A stretch of 64,000 bases of DNA from Streptococcus suis (GCF_019856455.1 NZ_CP082205.1:2418001-2482000), one strand, 5' to 3'. Positions 34,714 to 42,453 are shown, counted from the first letter of the stretch. Made by a program: numbers and translations. Notes: generated from the letters alone by a model not told the origin.

Positions 34714-35388
34714 TTATCCACCAATCTGCACCAAGCCAAATAAAATTTGGAGGAATAAAATGGAGGCATTATAGAAGCTATGTGCAAGGATAGTATCCGT
34801 CATTCGTCTATTGCACATATACAGATAACCCAGATAAGCCCCTGTTATAAAGTGGTCTAAAAATGCCACTGAAAAGCTCCAAGTATGACAATAGGCAAAT
34901 AGAAGGGCAGAAAATACGATGACTATTTGAGGATGCTTAGGAAAATACTGGGCTGTCTTTTCTAACAAAATTCCTCTGTAAAGAAATTCTTCTAAAACTG
35001 GAGCAAACAAGACAACTGAGAGAGCTATCACCCCAAAATTGTCTGAATTTAACTGATTGACTGTATCCAAGGCGTTAGAATCACTAGGACTAAGACCCAA
35101 ATACTGCCAAAGGAGGTTCAGGCAAGTTTGACCCGTAAATACCAGTGCTGTCATTCCGACTATTTTTAAAATATTCAGCTTCTCTCTTGAAAAGACTTGA
35201 TTCTTCACCATTCCTCGTCTGATAACAGAAAGTAGTGCCAATATTGCAAGACCAAGACCTATCATGACTGCAAGTTTTAAAAGCATATTCTCTTGAAAGG
35301 CTGTTATCCCCACATAAACTGGAAATTGAATGAGCAAAGTGAACAACAAGGTACCCACAGCTAAACCGATTGATTTTATTATTTTCAT
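34714..35388 (-). CDS. CPBP-family intramembrane protease (CAAX/Abi type)
   Basis: A 224-residue membrane protein. The glutamate motif EEFLYRG and later FAYCHTWSF and HSFYNASIL form the putative catalytic set of type II CAAX prenyl endopeptidase-like (Abi) proteins. In streptococci such proteins often accompany bacteriocin loci as immunity or maturation factors. It is one of two in this cluster; the other is at 37501-38202. Confidence 0.88.
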   Translation of the reverse strand: MKIIKSIGLAVGTLLFTLLIQFPVYVGITAFQENMLLKLAVMIGLGLAILALLSVIRRGMVKNQVFSREKLNILKIVGMTALVFTGQTCLNLLWQYLGLSPSDSNALDTVNQLNSDNFGVIALSVVLFAPVLEEFLYRGILLEKTAQYFPKHPQIVIVFSALLFAYCHTWSFSVAFLDHFITGAYLGYLYMCNRRMTDTILAHSFYNASILFLQILFGLVQIGG

Positions 35389-35415
35389 ATCCTACTCATT
35401 TTTTATCTATTACAA

Positions 35416-35586
35416 CTAATTCCGAGTGTTCTTTTTATATGTATGATAACTTAGAATTAATATTCCTACTAACCCCAGTATATTTAAAATATATCGCAAG
35501 TAGTCTGTCACTCGAAACAAGTTTAGTATTCCCATCATTAATAGTATAAACAAGGGAATAATAGTTGTCAATTTTAGCATTTTCAT
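35416..35586 (-). CDS. Membrane microprotein, 56 aa
   Basis: Starts MKMLKLTTIIPLFILLMMG; two hydrophobic segments and a basic tail (HTYKKNTRN). No recognised family. The ribosome site is weak. It is placed in a run of similar small membrane proteins, which supports but does not prove it. Confidence 0.4.
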   Translation of the reverse strand: MKMLKLTTIIPLFILLMMGILNLFRVTDYLRYILNILGLVGILILSYHTYKKNTRN

Positions 35587-35664
35587 ATTCTTATCCCATA
35601 CTTTCTTCAGATATTTTAATCCTATTTTTTCTTGTTTCTAATGTATTGTCAAACGACACTCCAT

Positions 35665-35859
35665 TTATTTAGCATTTTTATTGATTTGACTCAAAATAAT
35701 CAACCAAGTGCCAATAATAATCCAGTCTTTTACAGAAAGCACCTTACTTTCGAGGTAATAATAGACAACTATGGAAATATTCATCAAAAATAAAAGTAAA
35801 AATAATAGCTTTCTATTCATACAATTCACTGCAAAATGGAAGCTGAAAAAATCAACCAT
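35665..35859 (-). CDS. Membrane microprotein, 64 aa
   Basis: Two hydrophobic segments (KLLFLLLFLMNISIVVYYYL and WIIIGTWLIILSQI). GGAGGGATAA before the ATG at 35859 supports the start. No recognised family; immunity-like by size and context only. Confidence 0.5.
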   Translation of the reverse strand: MVDFFSFHFAVNCMNRKLLFLLLFLMNISIVVYYYLESKVLSVKDWIIIGTWLIILSQINKNAK

Positions 35860-35913
35860 TTATCCCTCCGGTCACTGTTATTAAACTGTTTTTACTAGAT
35901 GTTATTGCAAGTA

Positions 35914-36333
35914 TTACTTATTCTTTTTCCAATCTTTCATAGCACGAATTCCCCAACATAGCAAGATTAAAAAGGTAATTGCTATGATGAATCCGATAAA
36001 ACCGATTATTTTCTGGTAGAAATATTCTGCAGTCAAACCTCTATACAAACTTACTAGTCCTATGATTGAAAATAAGACTATGAAACCTAACTGTTGCAAG
36101 TACAAAGTAGGCTCCCACACTGTATGTTCTCCCTGCTTTCTTACTTCTTTCATGAAATAATGATTGACGACGAAAGCAGTAGACATACACATTCCAATTG
36201 TCACACACCATAAGATTTGAAGAGATATGACCTCTCTCATCATATAGAGAACAAATAAAACAATTAGGGGAAGTTGACCAGCCCAAAATCGAAAGAATAT
36301 CAATTGTTTTTTCCTTGAATTATTTTCCTTCAT
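35914..36333 (-). CDS. Four-helix membrane protein under LytTR-type control
   Basis: A 139-residue protein; ATG 36331-36333 (MKENNSRKKQ) with GGAGG 9 nt upstream. About four membrane segments arranged in two pairs, and a basic C-terminus (RAMKDWKKNK). I do not recognise the family. Its promoter carries the operator at 36386-36456, so it belongs to the regulon of the nearby response regulator. Confidence 0.65.
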   Translation of the reverse strand: MKENNSRKKQLIFFRFWAGQLPLIVLFVLYMMREVISLQILWCVTIGMCMSTAFVVNHYFMKEVRKQGEHTVWEPTLYLQQLGFIVLFSIIGLVSLYRGLTAEYFYQKIIGFIGFIIAITFLILLCWGIRAMKDWKKNK

Positions 36334-36385
36334 AATATAATACCTCCAGTGTATATTACTGCTACACAATTGTTTTTCCTATTTT

Positions 36386-36456
36386 AGTATAACCTAACTC
36401 ACCCCAATTTTCTCATCCCTGTCACGAACGGTCGTTATTTTGTAATGAATGACCAT
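36386..36456 (-). promoter_or_regulatory. LytTR-type operator and promoter, site 1
   Basis: Minus strand: direct repeats TCATTCATTAC and CCGTTCGTGAC with 10 bp between them (21-bp period), then exactly 29 bp to a TATACT -10 box (36386-36391). The second repeat has one base different from the other sites (CGTGAC). It drives the 35914-36333 gene. Confidence 0.8.
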
Positions 36457-36571
36457 TTTTTCGAAGTCACCGGATATTATCCAAGATATTCAGTACCAGA
36501 TTATCGCTTGACAGATGTAAAACAAATAGCTACACTATTATTATACATATTAGAATTTGGAGTCGAAGACA

Positions 36572-36859
36572 ATGGCAGGATTGGTTAGGGATAGACAATA
36601 TAATTTTAGAGTAAATGCACAATTATTGGAACAAGCAAAAATAATCTTATCAGAAAAAGATATGACCCTTTCTGATGCTCTTAATTTATTTGTAGAAAGA
36701 ATGGTTGAAGAGCAAGATTTGCCAATAAAAACGGTAGAAGAGGCACGTGCAGATGCTTTTCTAGATGAGTTAATTGCAGAGCTTGATGAAGGCTACCAAG
36801 AAGTTTTATCAGGACACACGACACCTGCTCGTGAGGTATTCGCCAAATATGGTCTATGA
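36572..36859 (+). CDS. RelB/DinJ-family antitoxin
   Basis: A 95-residue protein with an N-terminal ribbon-helix-helix (YNFRVNAQLLEQAKIILSEK, then MTLSDALNLFVERMV) and an acidic C-terminal toxin-binding tail. ATG 36572-36574 with GGAG upstream is preferred over an earlier TTG. It overlaps the toxin gene by 11 bp. It should repress its own operon and neutralise the toxin. It is on the plus strand, opposite to the surrounding microprotein genes. Confidence 0.88.
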   Translation: MAGLVRDRQYNFRVNAQLLEQAKIILSEKDMTLSDALNLFVERMVEEQDLPIKTVEEARADAFLDELIAELDEGYQEVLSGHTTPAREVFAKYGL

Positions 36860-37190
36860 AGTACATTTATCTGCTAAAGCCGAACAAGATTTAGAGGAAA
36901 TCTACCAGTATTATGTCCGTGAATTTTCAGAATCAAGTGCTCGAAAGGTGCTTGCATCTCTGAGCACAGCTATCTTGACCTTAGAAATATTTCCAGAGGG
37001 ATATATTGACCTCGATGCTCGTCTGGGACGAGCATTATTCCCAGAAGGAAAAACACGGATGATTCCTGGAAAACAGCATCTCATCTTCTATTTGATTCGT
37101 GGCTCTCGTGTAGATATCCTTCGCATTAGAGGAGCAAGGACAGACTACCTAAACAACCTAGACAATCTATTCAAGCAAGCCCTCAAATAA
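36849..37190 (+). CDS. RelE/ParE-family toxin
   Basis: A 113-residue protein starting MVYEVHLSAKAEQDLEEIYQ, with the family's central LEIFPEGY and C-terminal HLIFYLIRGSRVDILRIRG. ParE-like proteins inhibit gyrase and RelE-like ones cleave mRNA on the ribosome; the sequence does not settle which applies here. The start is chosen by overlap with the antitoxin stop (ATGGTCTATGA). A terminator follows. Confidence 0.87.
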   Translation: MVYEVHLSAKAEQDLEEIYQYYVREFSESSARKVLASLSTAILTLEIFPEGYIDLDARLGRALFPEGKTRMIPGKQHLIFYLIRGSRVDILRIRGARTDYLNNLDNLFKQALK

Positions 37191-37235
37191 CGAGCAACTC
37201 CCCCACCTTCAACAAGTCTAACGAAACAAGCGTAA

Positions 37236-37265
37236 ACAAAAAGCTGATTGCTCAGCTTTTTTCAT
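37236..37265 (+). terminator. Terminator of the RelBE-type module
   Basis: AAAAAGCTGA-TTGC-TCAGCTTTTTT, a hairpin directly followed by T residues, 46 bp after the toxin stop. Confidence 0.85.
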
Positions 37266-37284
37266 TTTATTTTCTACCACTCCC

Positions 37285-37479
37285 TCATCCAAAAACAGAA
37301 TATAGAAATTCCCCGAATTCTTGCCCTGCTGAATAAATCGCCGGTACAAGAACTGAGCCAAGTATCATCAAGGTCAGAGCTACTCCTACCCAGACCAAGA
37401 ATTTCATTGCAAACGTAGAAGACTCATAAGCTGTTTCAAATTCTTGGTATTTTTTATCTAATTTTTCCATCATTGTCAT
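37285..37479 (-). CDS. Membrane microprotein, 64 aa
   Basis: Starts MTMMEKLDKKYQEFETAYES; charged N-terminal half and one hydrophobic segment (FLVWVGVALTLMILGSVLV). AAGGAG 6 nt before the ATG. No Gly-Gly leader is visible, so it is more like an immunity or accessory peptide than a classical bacteriocin. It lies just downstream of the CPBP protease gene. Confidence 0.55.
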   Translation of the reverse strand: MTMMEKLDKKYQEFETAYESSTFAMKFLVWVGVALTLMILGSVLVPAIYSAGQEFGEFLYSVFG

Positions 37480-37500
37480 AACTGAACTCCTTTAACATCC

Positions 37501-38202
37501 CTAATCAAACAGTATCAATAAGTAGCCAATAATTGAGAAGATAACCATCAAGCTATTGTTCAAGATATGAACAAGAATCGCATCCACAATATTGCCACGG
37601 CGAGCATAAGCCAAATAGAAGACTGCCCCCAGCAAGAAGTAAAGTGACAACTCAATTGGATGAATTGCATGAAGAAGAGCAAAGACAGCTGAACTGATTA
37701 TCAATTTTAGCCATTTTTGATGTTCTTTGAAGAAATAACTGCTAAACAAACCTCTGAAAACGAGCTCTTCCATAAAAGGAGCAAAGACACCTATTGCAAT
37801 ATGAAAGGCAACAAAGTATAGCGGAAACATCTTCGCCAATTGCTCATTTGTAGCCAAAAGTGCTGCATCGTTGGCTGTGGTGGCATTGCCAGTTACCAAC
37901 TGGGTCAATAACGTTCCGCCAATACCGACAACTCGTCCGGCCAAGAAAAATAGCAGAGCAAACCCAAAATCTTTCCAAGTAAATGTGAACCGTTTTTGCT
38001 GATCAGGTAGACCTTTCTTATACCGTTTCCAAGTCCACACCACAATAGCTGTCGCAATGACCAGATAGCCAATGCCAGAAACCCACTGCATAACACCTGA
38101 CATCGAATCCTGTATGGCAATCAATCGCATCGGAGTTATGTTAATCGCAACGATGACAAGAATCAAACCAATAAATTTTAATATATTTTTAACACGTTTC
38201 AT
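37501..38202 (-). CDS. CPBP-family intramembrane protease (CAAX/Abi type), second
   Basis: A 233-residue, multi-pass membrane protein. The motifs EELVFRGLFSS, ALLHAIHP and HILNNSLMV supply the conserved Glu-Glu, Arg, His and Asn/His residues. The start has AAAGGAGGACTAGCTT upstream. Context (microproteins, LytTR operators) points to bacteriocin immunity or peptide processing. It is paralogous in type, not closely identical, to 34714-35388. Confidence 0.88.
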   Translation of the reverse strand: MKRVKNILKFIGLILVIVAINITPMRLIAIQDSMSGVMQWVSGIGYLVIATAIVVWTWKRYKKGLPDQQKRFTFTWKDFGFALLFFLAGRVVGIGGTLLTQLVTGNATTANDAALLATNEQLAKMFPLYFVAFHIAIGVFAPFMEELVFRGLFSSYFFKEHQKWLKLIISSAVFALLHAIHPIELSLYFLLGAVFYLAYARRGNIVDAILVHILNNSLMVIFSIIGYLLILFD

Positions 38203-38205
38203 AAG

Positions 38206-38382
38206 CTAGTCCTCCTTTTTAGTCTTATTCACTTTCATTAGAAAATACAATGTAATAAAGAGCGTTGGATAGAAATTAGATGAGAAAACATCTACTGTTT
38301 TTCCAAGAACAAGCCAAGCTACTAGGTGAATAAGAACAGCAGTGACTAAAATTCCTACAACAAGCCCTTGCAAGAACTGCAT
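38206..38382 (-). CDS. Membrane microprotein, possibly frameshifted
   Basis: 58 residues, MQFLQGLVVGILVTAVLIHL and a basic tail (KVNKTKKED). The ATG has a poor ribosome site. About 50 bp upstream, an ATG with AAGGAGAACTGAAA opens a frame (MENKLQMMTIKERIK) that soon stops. This is just the leader arrangement of the neighbouring gene at 38457. A frameshift that split one gene is plausible. Confidence 0.4.
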   Translation of the reverse strand: MQFLQGLVVGILVTAVLIHLVAWLVLGKTVDVFSSNFYPTLFITLYFLMKVNKTKKED

Positions 38383-38456
38383 AATTTTATTCTTTCTTTG
38401 ATAGTCATCATTTGAAGTTTGTTTTCCATTTTCAGTTCTCCTTGGTCTTGTTTTCT

Positions 38457-38621
38457 TTAGAAAACATTTTCTAATAGAACACCGACTTCAAATCCAAAAT
38501 CTTTAAAAACGGTATAGATAGGTGGAACGAGCCAAGCAAATACTACTAGACATAGTATGAGAATAGCTACCGTTTTAAAATCAAATTTTCTTTCTTCCTT
38601 AGGATATTTATGTTCTTTCAT
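38457..38621 (-). CDS. Membrane microprotein, 54 aa, with a broken tandem copy
   Basis: MKEHKYPKEERKFDFKTVAI, then one hydrophobic segment (LILCLVVFAWLVPPIYTVF) and a short acidic tail. AAGGAGAATTGAAG before the ATG. A near-identical tandem copy upstream (38647-38811) has a nonsense mutation. No recognised family. It lies in the transcription unit driven from operator site 2. Confidence 0.55.
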   Translation of the reverse strand: MKEHKYPKEERKFDFKTVAILILCLVVFAWLVPPIYTVFKDFGFEVGVLLENVF

Positions 38622-38646
38622 CTTCAATTCTCCTTGTTCTTGTTTT

Positions 38647-38811
38647 TTATAAAACAATTTCTAATAAAACACCGATTTCAAATTCAAAATCTTTAAAAAC
38701 TGTATAAACAGGTGGAACGAGTCAAGCAAATACTACTAGAGATAGTATGAGAATAGCTACCGTTTTAAAATCAAATTTTTTTTCTTCCTTAGGATATTTA
38801 TGTTCTTTCAT
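38647..38811 (-). pseudogene. Tandem copy of the 54-aa microprotein with a nonsense mutation
   Basis: The same 165-bp length as 38457-38621, about 190 bp upstream. Codon 30 is TGA where the intact copy has TGG (FAWLVPP becomes FA-stop). A few further changes (VYTVFKDFEFEIG, LEIVL). The copy is recent and decaying. Confidence 0.8.
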
Positions 38812-38838
38812 CTTCAGTTCTCCTCACTATCATTTTCC

Positions 38839-39048
38839 TTATCGCTCAATTCTGATTTCAAATAACGTTTTGCCACTTTTGTCCATTTTTTCAAGAATTA
38901 GGGTAAGTAGATAGAATCCGTATGGCATCAACATCGGCAACTCAAGATTCTGTCTAATGAATGCAAATCCAATAAAGAAGGTATAGACAAGCATTGTTGC
39001 ATGTAATACGTGTTTCCCTGTAATAACAATTTCCTTTTTTTCTCTCAT
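38839..39048 (-). CDS. Membrane microprotein, 69 aa (paralogue of 39159-39368)
   Basis: Two hydrophobic segments, with HVLHATMLVYTFFIGFAF and PYGFYLLTLILEKMDK aligning with the paralogue. The pattern of an N-terminal charged part, two helices and a basic end recalls small bacteriocin-immunity proteins, but I cannot name a family. It is the first gene after LytTR operator site 2. Confidence 0.6.
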   Translation of the reverse strand: MREKKEIVITGKHVLHATMLVYTFFIGFAFIRQNLELPMLMPYGFYLLTLILEKMDKSGKTLFEIRIER

Positions 39049-39084
39049 CTTTGTTTCTCCTGTTCTTGTTTTCTTTACACTCTT

Positions 39085-39153
39085 AGTATAAGCTAACTCA
39101 GACCAAATTTTTCATCCATGTCATGAACTGTCGTTATTTTGTAATGAATGACC
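39085..39153 (-). promoter_or_regulatory. LytTR-type operator and promoter, site 2
   Basis: Direct repeats TCATTCATTAC and CAGTTCATGAC (21-bp period), then 29 bp to TATACT (39085-39090). It drives the 38839-39048 gene and those following. Confidence 0.82.
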
Positions 39154-39158
39154 ATTTT

Positions 39159-39368
39159 TTATCGATTCATTAAGTTGTGATATAGTTTTTTGCAAAATTT
39201 CTCTAATTTTTCTTCAACGAGAACAAATAAATACAGTCCATAGGGAGTTATGAAGCGTGGTACAAAATTCTTGGTGACAAGTAAGTACAGCACATACAAG
39301 GTATAGACTATCATAGCGACATGTAGAAATTGTTCTTCTGTCATAGCAATTTTCTTTTTCACTGTCAT
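39159..39368 (-). CDS. Membrane microprotein, 69 aa (paralogue of 38839-39048)
   Basis: It shares QFLHVAMIVYTLYVLYLL and PYGLYLFVLVEEKLEK with its paralogue at the same positions. Has its own LytTR operator (site 3). The two genes therefore look like a duplicated gene-plus-promoter unit that has diverged. Confidence 0.6.
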   Translation of the reverse strand: MTVKKKIAMTEEQFLHVAMIVYTLYVLYLLVTKNFVPRFITPYGLYLFVLVEEKLEKFCKKLYHNLMNR

Positions 39369-39402
39369 CTCGTTTCTCCTTGTTCTTATTTTTTACACTC
39401 TT

Positions 39403-39473
39403 AGTATAGACCAACACACCACCATTTTTTCATCCATGTCATGAACGGTCGTTATTTTGTAATGAATGACCAT
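39403..39473 (-). promoter_or_regulatory. LytTR-type operator and promoter, site 3
   Basis: Direct repeats TCATTCATTAC and CCGTTCATGAC (21-bp period), 29 bp to TATACT (39403-39408). It overlaps the end of the upstream microprotein gene by position. Confidence 0.82.
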
Positions 39474-39477
39474 TTTT

Positions 39478-39681
39478 TCATTGAGTCGTTTTCATACTTC
39501 TCTTTTTTTCAATCATCGATAGAACGATGACTGAAAACAGCGGTGGAACCAAATAACTAATTTCGCTAAAATGAATAACAAATCCTATAACAGACAACCA
39601 TTTAAGAAAAAACATATTAAAGATAAATAAGGCAAGGAAAAGTGTCCCGAGTTTCAACATCCTTTTCAGCTCTTTACTCAT
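39478..39681 (-). CDS. Membrane microprotein, 67 aa
   Basis: MSKELKRMLKLGTLFLALFI and a second hydrophobic segment (SYLVPPLFSVIVLSMI). Its ATG overlaps the stop of the upstream 55-aa gene (ATGA), suggesting a coupled pair. No recognised family. Confidence 0.55.
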   Translation of the reverse strand: MSKELKRMLKLGTLFLALFIFNMFFLKWLSVIGFVIHFSEISYLVPPLFSVIVLSMIEKKRSMKTTQ

Positions 39682-39845
39682 ACTTCATCCCCACCTTTCC
39701 CATATTTATCCACTAAATGGGACACAATGACGGAAATGACCGCAACCGTGAATCCATTTAAGTAATGGTTGTGAAAAGGCTGTAAAATACTTGTTACAGG
39801 AATGGAAATTACAACAACCAATAGAAGTTTAATAAGCCAAATCAT
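39678..39845 (-). CDS. Membrane microprotein, 55 aa
   Basis: ATG 39843-39845 (MIWLIKLLLVVVISIPVTSI) with GGAGGAATAATTTT upstream; a longer frame exists but lacks a ribosome site. Two hydrophobic segments and a charged end (DKYGKGGDEV). Coupled to the 67-aa gene. Confidence 0.5.
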   Translation of the reverse strand: MIWLIKLLLVVVISIPVTSILQPFHNHYLNGFTVAVISVIVSHLVDKYGKGGDEV

Positions 39846-39926
39846 AAAATTATTCCTCCTACGATACGCTGAGTAGATCGTAACCAAAATTGCATTTGCT
39901 ATTTACTGTCAAAATATGTGAAACTA

Positions 39927-40091
39927 TCAGTCATCAATAAAATATAACAATAATCCCCAGCTTAAAATGTATTCAAAATTTATTTTACCTTCCATAATCA
40001 AATCCAAAACAAGTACTGAAAACATAGATAGGTAGATTGTATTTTTTATTACATTCATCACATATTTAGTGTTTCTATTCTTGCTTTGCAT
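39927..40091 (-). CDS. Membrane microprotein, 54 aa
   Basis: Starts MQSKNRNTKYVMNVIKNTIY; has hydrophobic segments (LSMFSVLVLDLI, ILSWGLLLYFI). AAGGAGGTCGTTAAC before the ATG is a strong ribosome site. It is the first gene downstream of LytTR operator site 4. Confidence 0.55.
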   Translation of the reverse strand: MQSKNRNTKYVMNVIKNTIYLSMFSVLVLDLIMEGKINFEYILSWGLLLYFIDD

Positions 40092-40142
40092 GTTAACGAC
40101 CTCCTTTTAAAATAGTTTCCTTGTTCCTATTTTTACACATTT

Positions 40143-40213
40143 AGTATAAGCTAACTCAGCCCTATTTTTTCATCCATGTCATGAACTGTCGTTATTTTGT
40201 AATGAATGACCAT
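40143..40213 (-). promoter_or_regulatory. LytTR-type operator and promoter, site 4
   Basis: Direct repeats TCATTCATTAC and CAGTTCATGAC (21-bp period), 29 bp to TATACT (40143-40148). It lies immediately downstream of the kinase gene end and drives the 54/55/67-aa peptides. Confidence 0.82.
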
Positions 40214-40269
40214 TTTTCGAGAAGATGCAAAAAAATCCAGCCTTTCGACTGGACTTACATCTATAAATC

Positions 40270-41349
40270 TTATTCCAAAAACACCAACTCCTGAACAAAT
40301 CGATGATTGCTACTGTTCGTTGATATAGAAAATTTAGGATAGTTATCTAAAATAGTTTTTACATTAGCCAAGCCAATTCCTCGATTATCTCCTTTTGTAG
40401 AGTGACCATACTCATATATATGACTTGTTACTACCTTATCTTCAACAGTAGTATTTTCTACAACCACAATTTTTCGGTCATCTTCCTGGAAATAGGCAAA
40501 TACAATATTTCCATTTGCACACTGCTCTGCAGCATCGATAGCATTATCTAATAAAATAGACAGAATCGTTATGAATTCTATCAACTCTAAAGCAGGTGGT
40601 TCCATTTCAGCATCTACTTCCACAGAAATTGCAATACCCTTTTTTTGTGCCTCCAACATCTTAGATGATAGTAAACTCTTCACTGCAGGATTTTGTATAT
40701 TGGATAGTCTAGCTATATCATACTTTCCATCATAGAATTTTCTATCCGAATCTGCTATCACTTCGTGATAAACAGATCGAATTGCAACAATATCCTCATC
40801 TTTAATCGCCTCATTTAAGCTAACGAGAATATTTGTATAGTCATGTCGGAAACTTCGAATTTCTTTATAAAGCGACTCAACATGACGACTATAACGGCCT
40901 AAATCAGTAATTTGCTTATCTTTTAATTCCTGAATTTCTCTAGCTTGTTTCTCTTTCTTCTGATAATTCAAATATAACATACTAACGATAAATATTGCAA
41001 AGTAAAGCAACAAAATATTAGTACGAATATAGTAAGGATTCCAATCTATAACAATCATACCTCTCTGACTCCATATTTCAGCTTGAGTAGTAATCCTTAC
41101 AAGCAAAAAATAAGTTATAAATGAGGCGTTTAACCACCTGAATGTCTTTCTCAGTTCCTTATCTATTGTATCTACTTTTAAATCCTTAGATTCGATTCCC
41201 AATCCCTTGAAAAATAATAAATAAAACGGTAGAAGTAGTAATGTTATAACTACATTAAATACTATATTTAAACTCATGGCAGAGTATTCAAGTTGGAATA
41301 GGAATCTCAAATAAAGAGCAATTATCCTTTGAAACATATCCCCTATCAC
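40270..41349 (-). CDS. AgrC/ComD/BlpH-type histidine kinase, main part after a frameshift
   Basis: Peptide-pheromone-type sensor kinase of the HPK10 class. The visible 359 codons hold about four membrane segments, then the phosphoacceptor region (FRHDYTNILVSLNEA) and the ATPase N and G boxes (LDNAIDAAEQC, RGIGLANVKTIL). Reading upstream in the same frame past the apparent GTG gives KIFYGLLPFVIGDMFQ, typical of the middle of this family's sensor domain. The start shown is therefore not native: the gene continues into 41346-41612 after a one-base slip in an A tract. The normal total of about 450 residues fits. Partner: the LytTR regulator upstream. Confidence 0.85.
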   Translation of the reverse strand: MIGDMFQRIIALYLRFLFQLEYSAMSLNIVFNVVITLLLLPFYLLFFKGLGIESKDLKVDTIDKELRKTFRWLNASFITYFLLVRITTQAEIWSQRGMIVIDWNPYYIRTNILLLYFAIFIVSMLYLNYQKKEKQAREIQELKDKQITDLGRYSRHVESLYKEIRSFRHDYTNILVSLNEAIKDEDIVAIRSVYHEVIADSDRKFYDGKYDIARLSNIQNPAVKSLLSSKMLEAQKKGIAISVEVDAEMEPPALELIEFITILSILLDNAIDAAEQCANGNIVFAYFQEDDRKIVVVENTTVEDKVVTSHIYEYGHSTKGDNRGIGLANVKTILDNYPKFSISTNSSNHRFVQELVFLE

Positions 41350-41612
41350 AAATGGTAATAATCCATAAAATATTTTTTGCGTCTTGTTCCAATTTGTTTT
41401 AAAAAAGGAATAACAACTAAAAATGAAAAAGGTTCCAACAAAGAATAAATATCATATAAAACTATCTGACAACAAGTAAGAAGAAAAGCAATCCAACATT
41501 TTTTCTTCTTGCTTAAAAATAAACCACTAATTTGTTGAAGAATCATCAAACGAATCAGCATGTCAATAAAGAATAAAGTGTCATAAAATGGAGATATAAA
41601 AATATTCATCAA
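41346..41612 (-). pseudogene. N-terminal sensor fragment of the frameshifted kinase
   Basis: 88 codons with two to three hydrophobic segments (MLIRLMILQQISGLFL, WIAFLLTCCQIVLYDIYSLL), ending RRKKYFMDYYHL-stop. At 41373-41378 there is a run of six A (minus strand). A seventh A would read RRKKIFYGLLPFVIGDMF straight into the kinase frame. The fragment overlaps the regulator gene end (ATGA), as expected for a coupled two-component pair. Confidence 0.8.
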
Positions 41613-42346
41613 TTAATCTCCAACAAATCTGCAAGTTTCTTCTGCTTCAAACGAGAAACAAAACAAGAATCTCCATTCTCAAAATAGGCAATATGGTTTG
41701 TTCTGTCCAATCTCGTTATATTTAATGGATTCACTACACAAGAACGATGTGCCTGGTAAAGTCGTTCATCTGCTTTCGCTATATCGGATACTTTCCCGTA
41801 AAACTCAGTCTGACCTGTTTTGGTTTTTAAAATGACTTTATGTATTGTTGATGATGTTTCAAAATAAAGGATATCACTAAAAGGGACTTGAATATGAGCA
41901 GTTTCAGTTTTATATATAAAAGAATTTTCAGCTATAGTATGATCAATATTTTCAAAAGCATGCACCAACACATCTGATACTGCCTTTTGAAAGTCACTAT
42001 CCTCTAGGCCTTTATCTATAAAATCTAAAGCAGAGACTCGATAACGATACGTTACCGGCATAAATTCTGAGTGAGTTGTTACAAAGACAATAACAGCATA
42101 GGGATCGCGAGCACGGATTTCTTTAGCGATTTCCATTCCTTTCTTTTCTTCGCCTTTAATTTCAATATCTAAAAAGAAAAATTGGTGATTCCCCGCTTCC
42201 TCGATTGATTCCAATAATTGATTTGGTTTACCAAAAACTTCTAGGAATTTATATCTTACTGACGTTTCTTCAACACACTGCCTAATAGCATTTTCTAGCC
42301 TGCTCTGCTGAAAAAAATCATCTTCTAATACAAAAATATTAAGCAT
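41609..42346 (-). CDS. LytTR-family response regulator (ComE/BlpR/AgrA type)
   Basis: A 245-residue protein. N-terminal receiver with phosphoacceptor Asp in FFFLDIEIKGEEKKG (about residue 58), conserved Thr/Lys positions (FVTTHSEFMP, ALDFIDKG). C-terminal LytTR DNA-binding domain (ILYFETSSTIHKV, YQAHRSCVVNPLNI, FVSRLKQKKLADLL). LytTR proteins bind paired direct repeats about 20-22 bp apart, exactly the arrangement found four times nearby. It precedes the kinase and overlaps it. It is intact even though the kinase is frameshifted. Confidence 0.93.
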   Translation of the reverse strand: MLNIFVLEDDFFQQSRLENAIRQCVEETSVRYKFLEVFGKPNQLLESIEEAGNHQFFFLDIEIKGEEKKGMEIAKEIRARDPYAVIVFVTTHSEFMPVTYRYRVSALDFIDKGLEDSDFQKAVSDVLVHAFENIDHTIAENSFIYKTETAHIQVPFSDILYFETSSTIHKVILKTKTGQTEFYGKVSDIAKADERLYQAHRSCVVNPLNITRLDRTNHIAYFENGDSCFVSRLKQKKLADLLEIN

Positions 42347-42418
42347 CGAAATCTCCTACATTTTTTGTAAGTAATAATCATTATTATAGCATATTTCAGC
42401 AAAAGATAAATGTCCAAC

Positions 42419-42447
42419 TTGACTTGGTAGACCTACCGATGTATAAT
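42419..42447 (+). promoter_or_regulatory. Promoter of antisense-type small RNA 1
   Basis: TTGACT (42419-42424), a 17-bp spacer and TATAAT (42442-42447): a near-consensus sigma-A promoter with no reading frame after it. Confidence 0.85.
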
Positions 42448-42453
42448 AAACAT

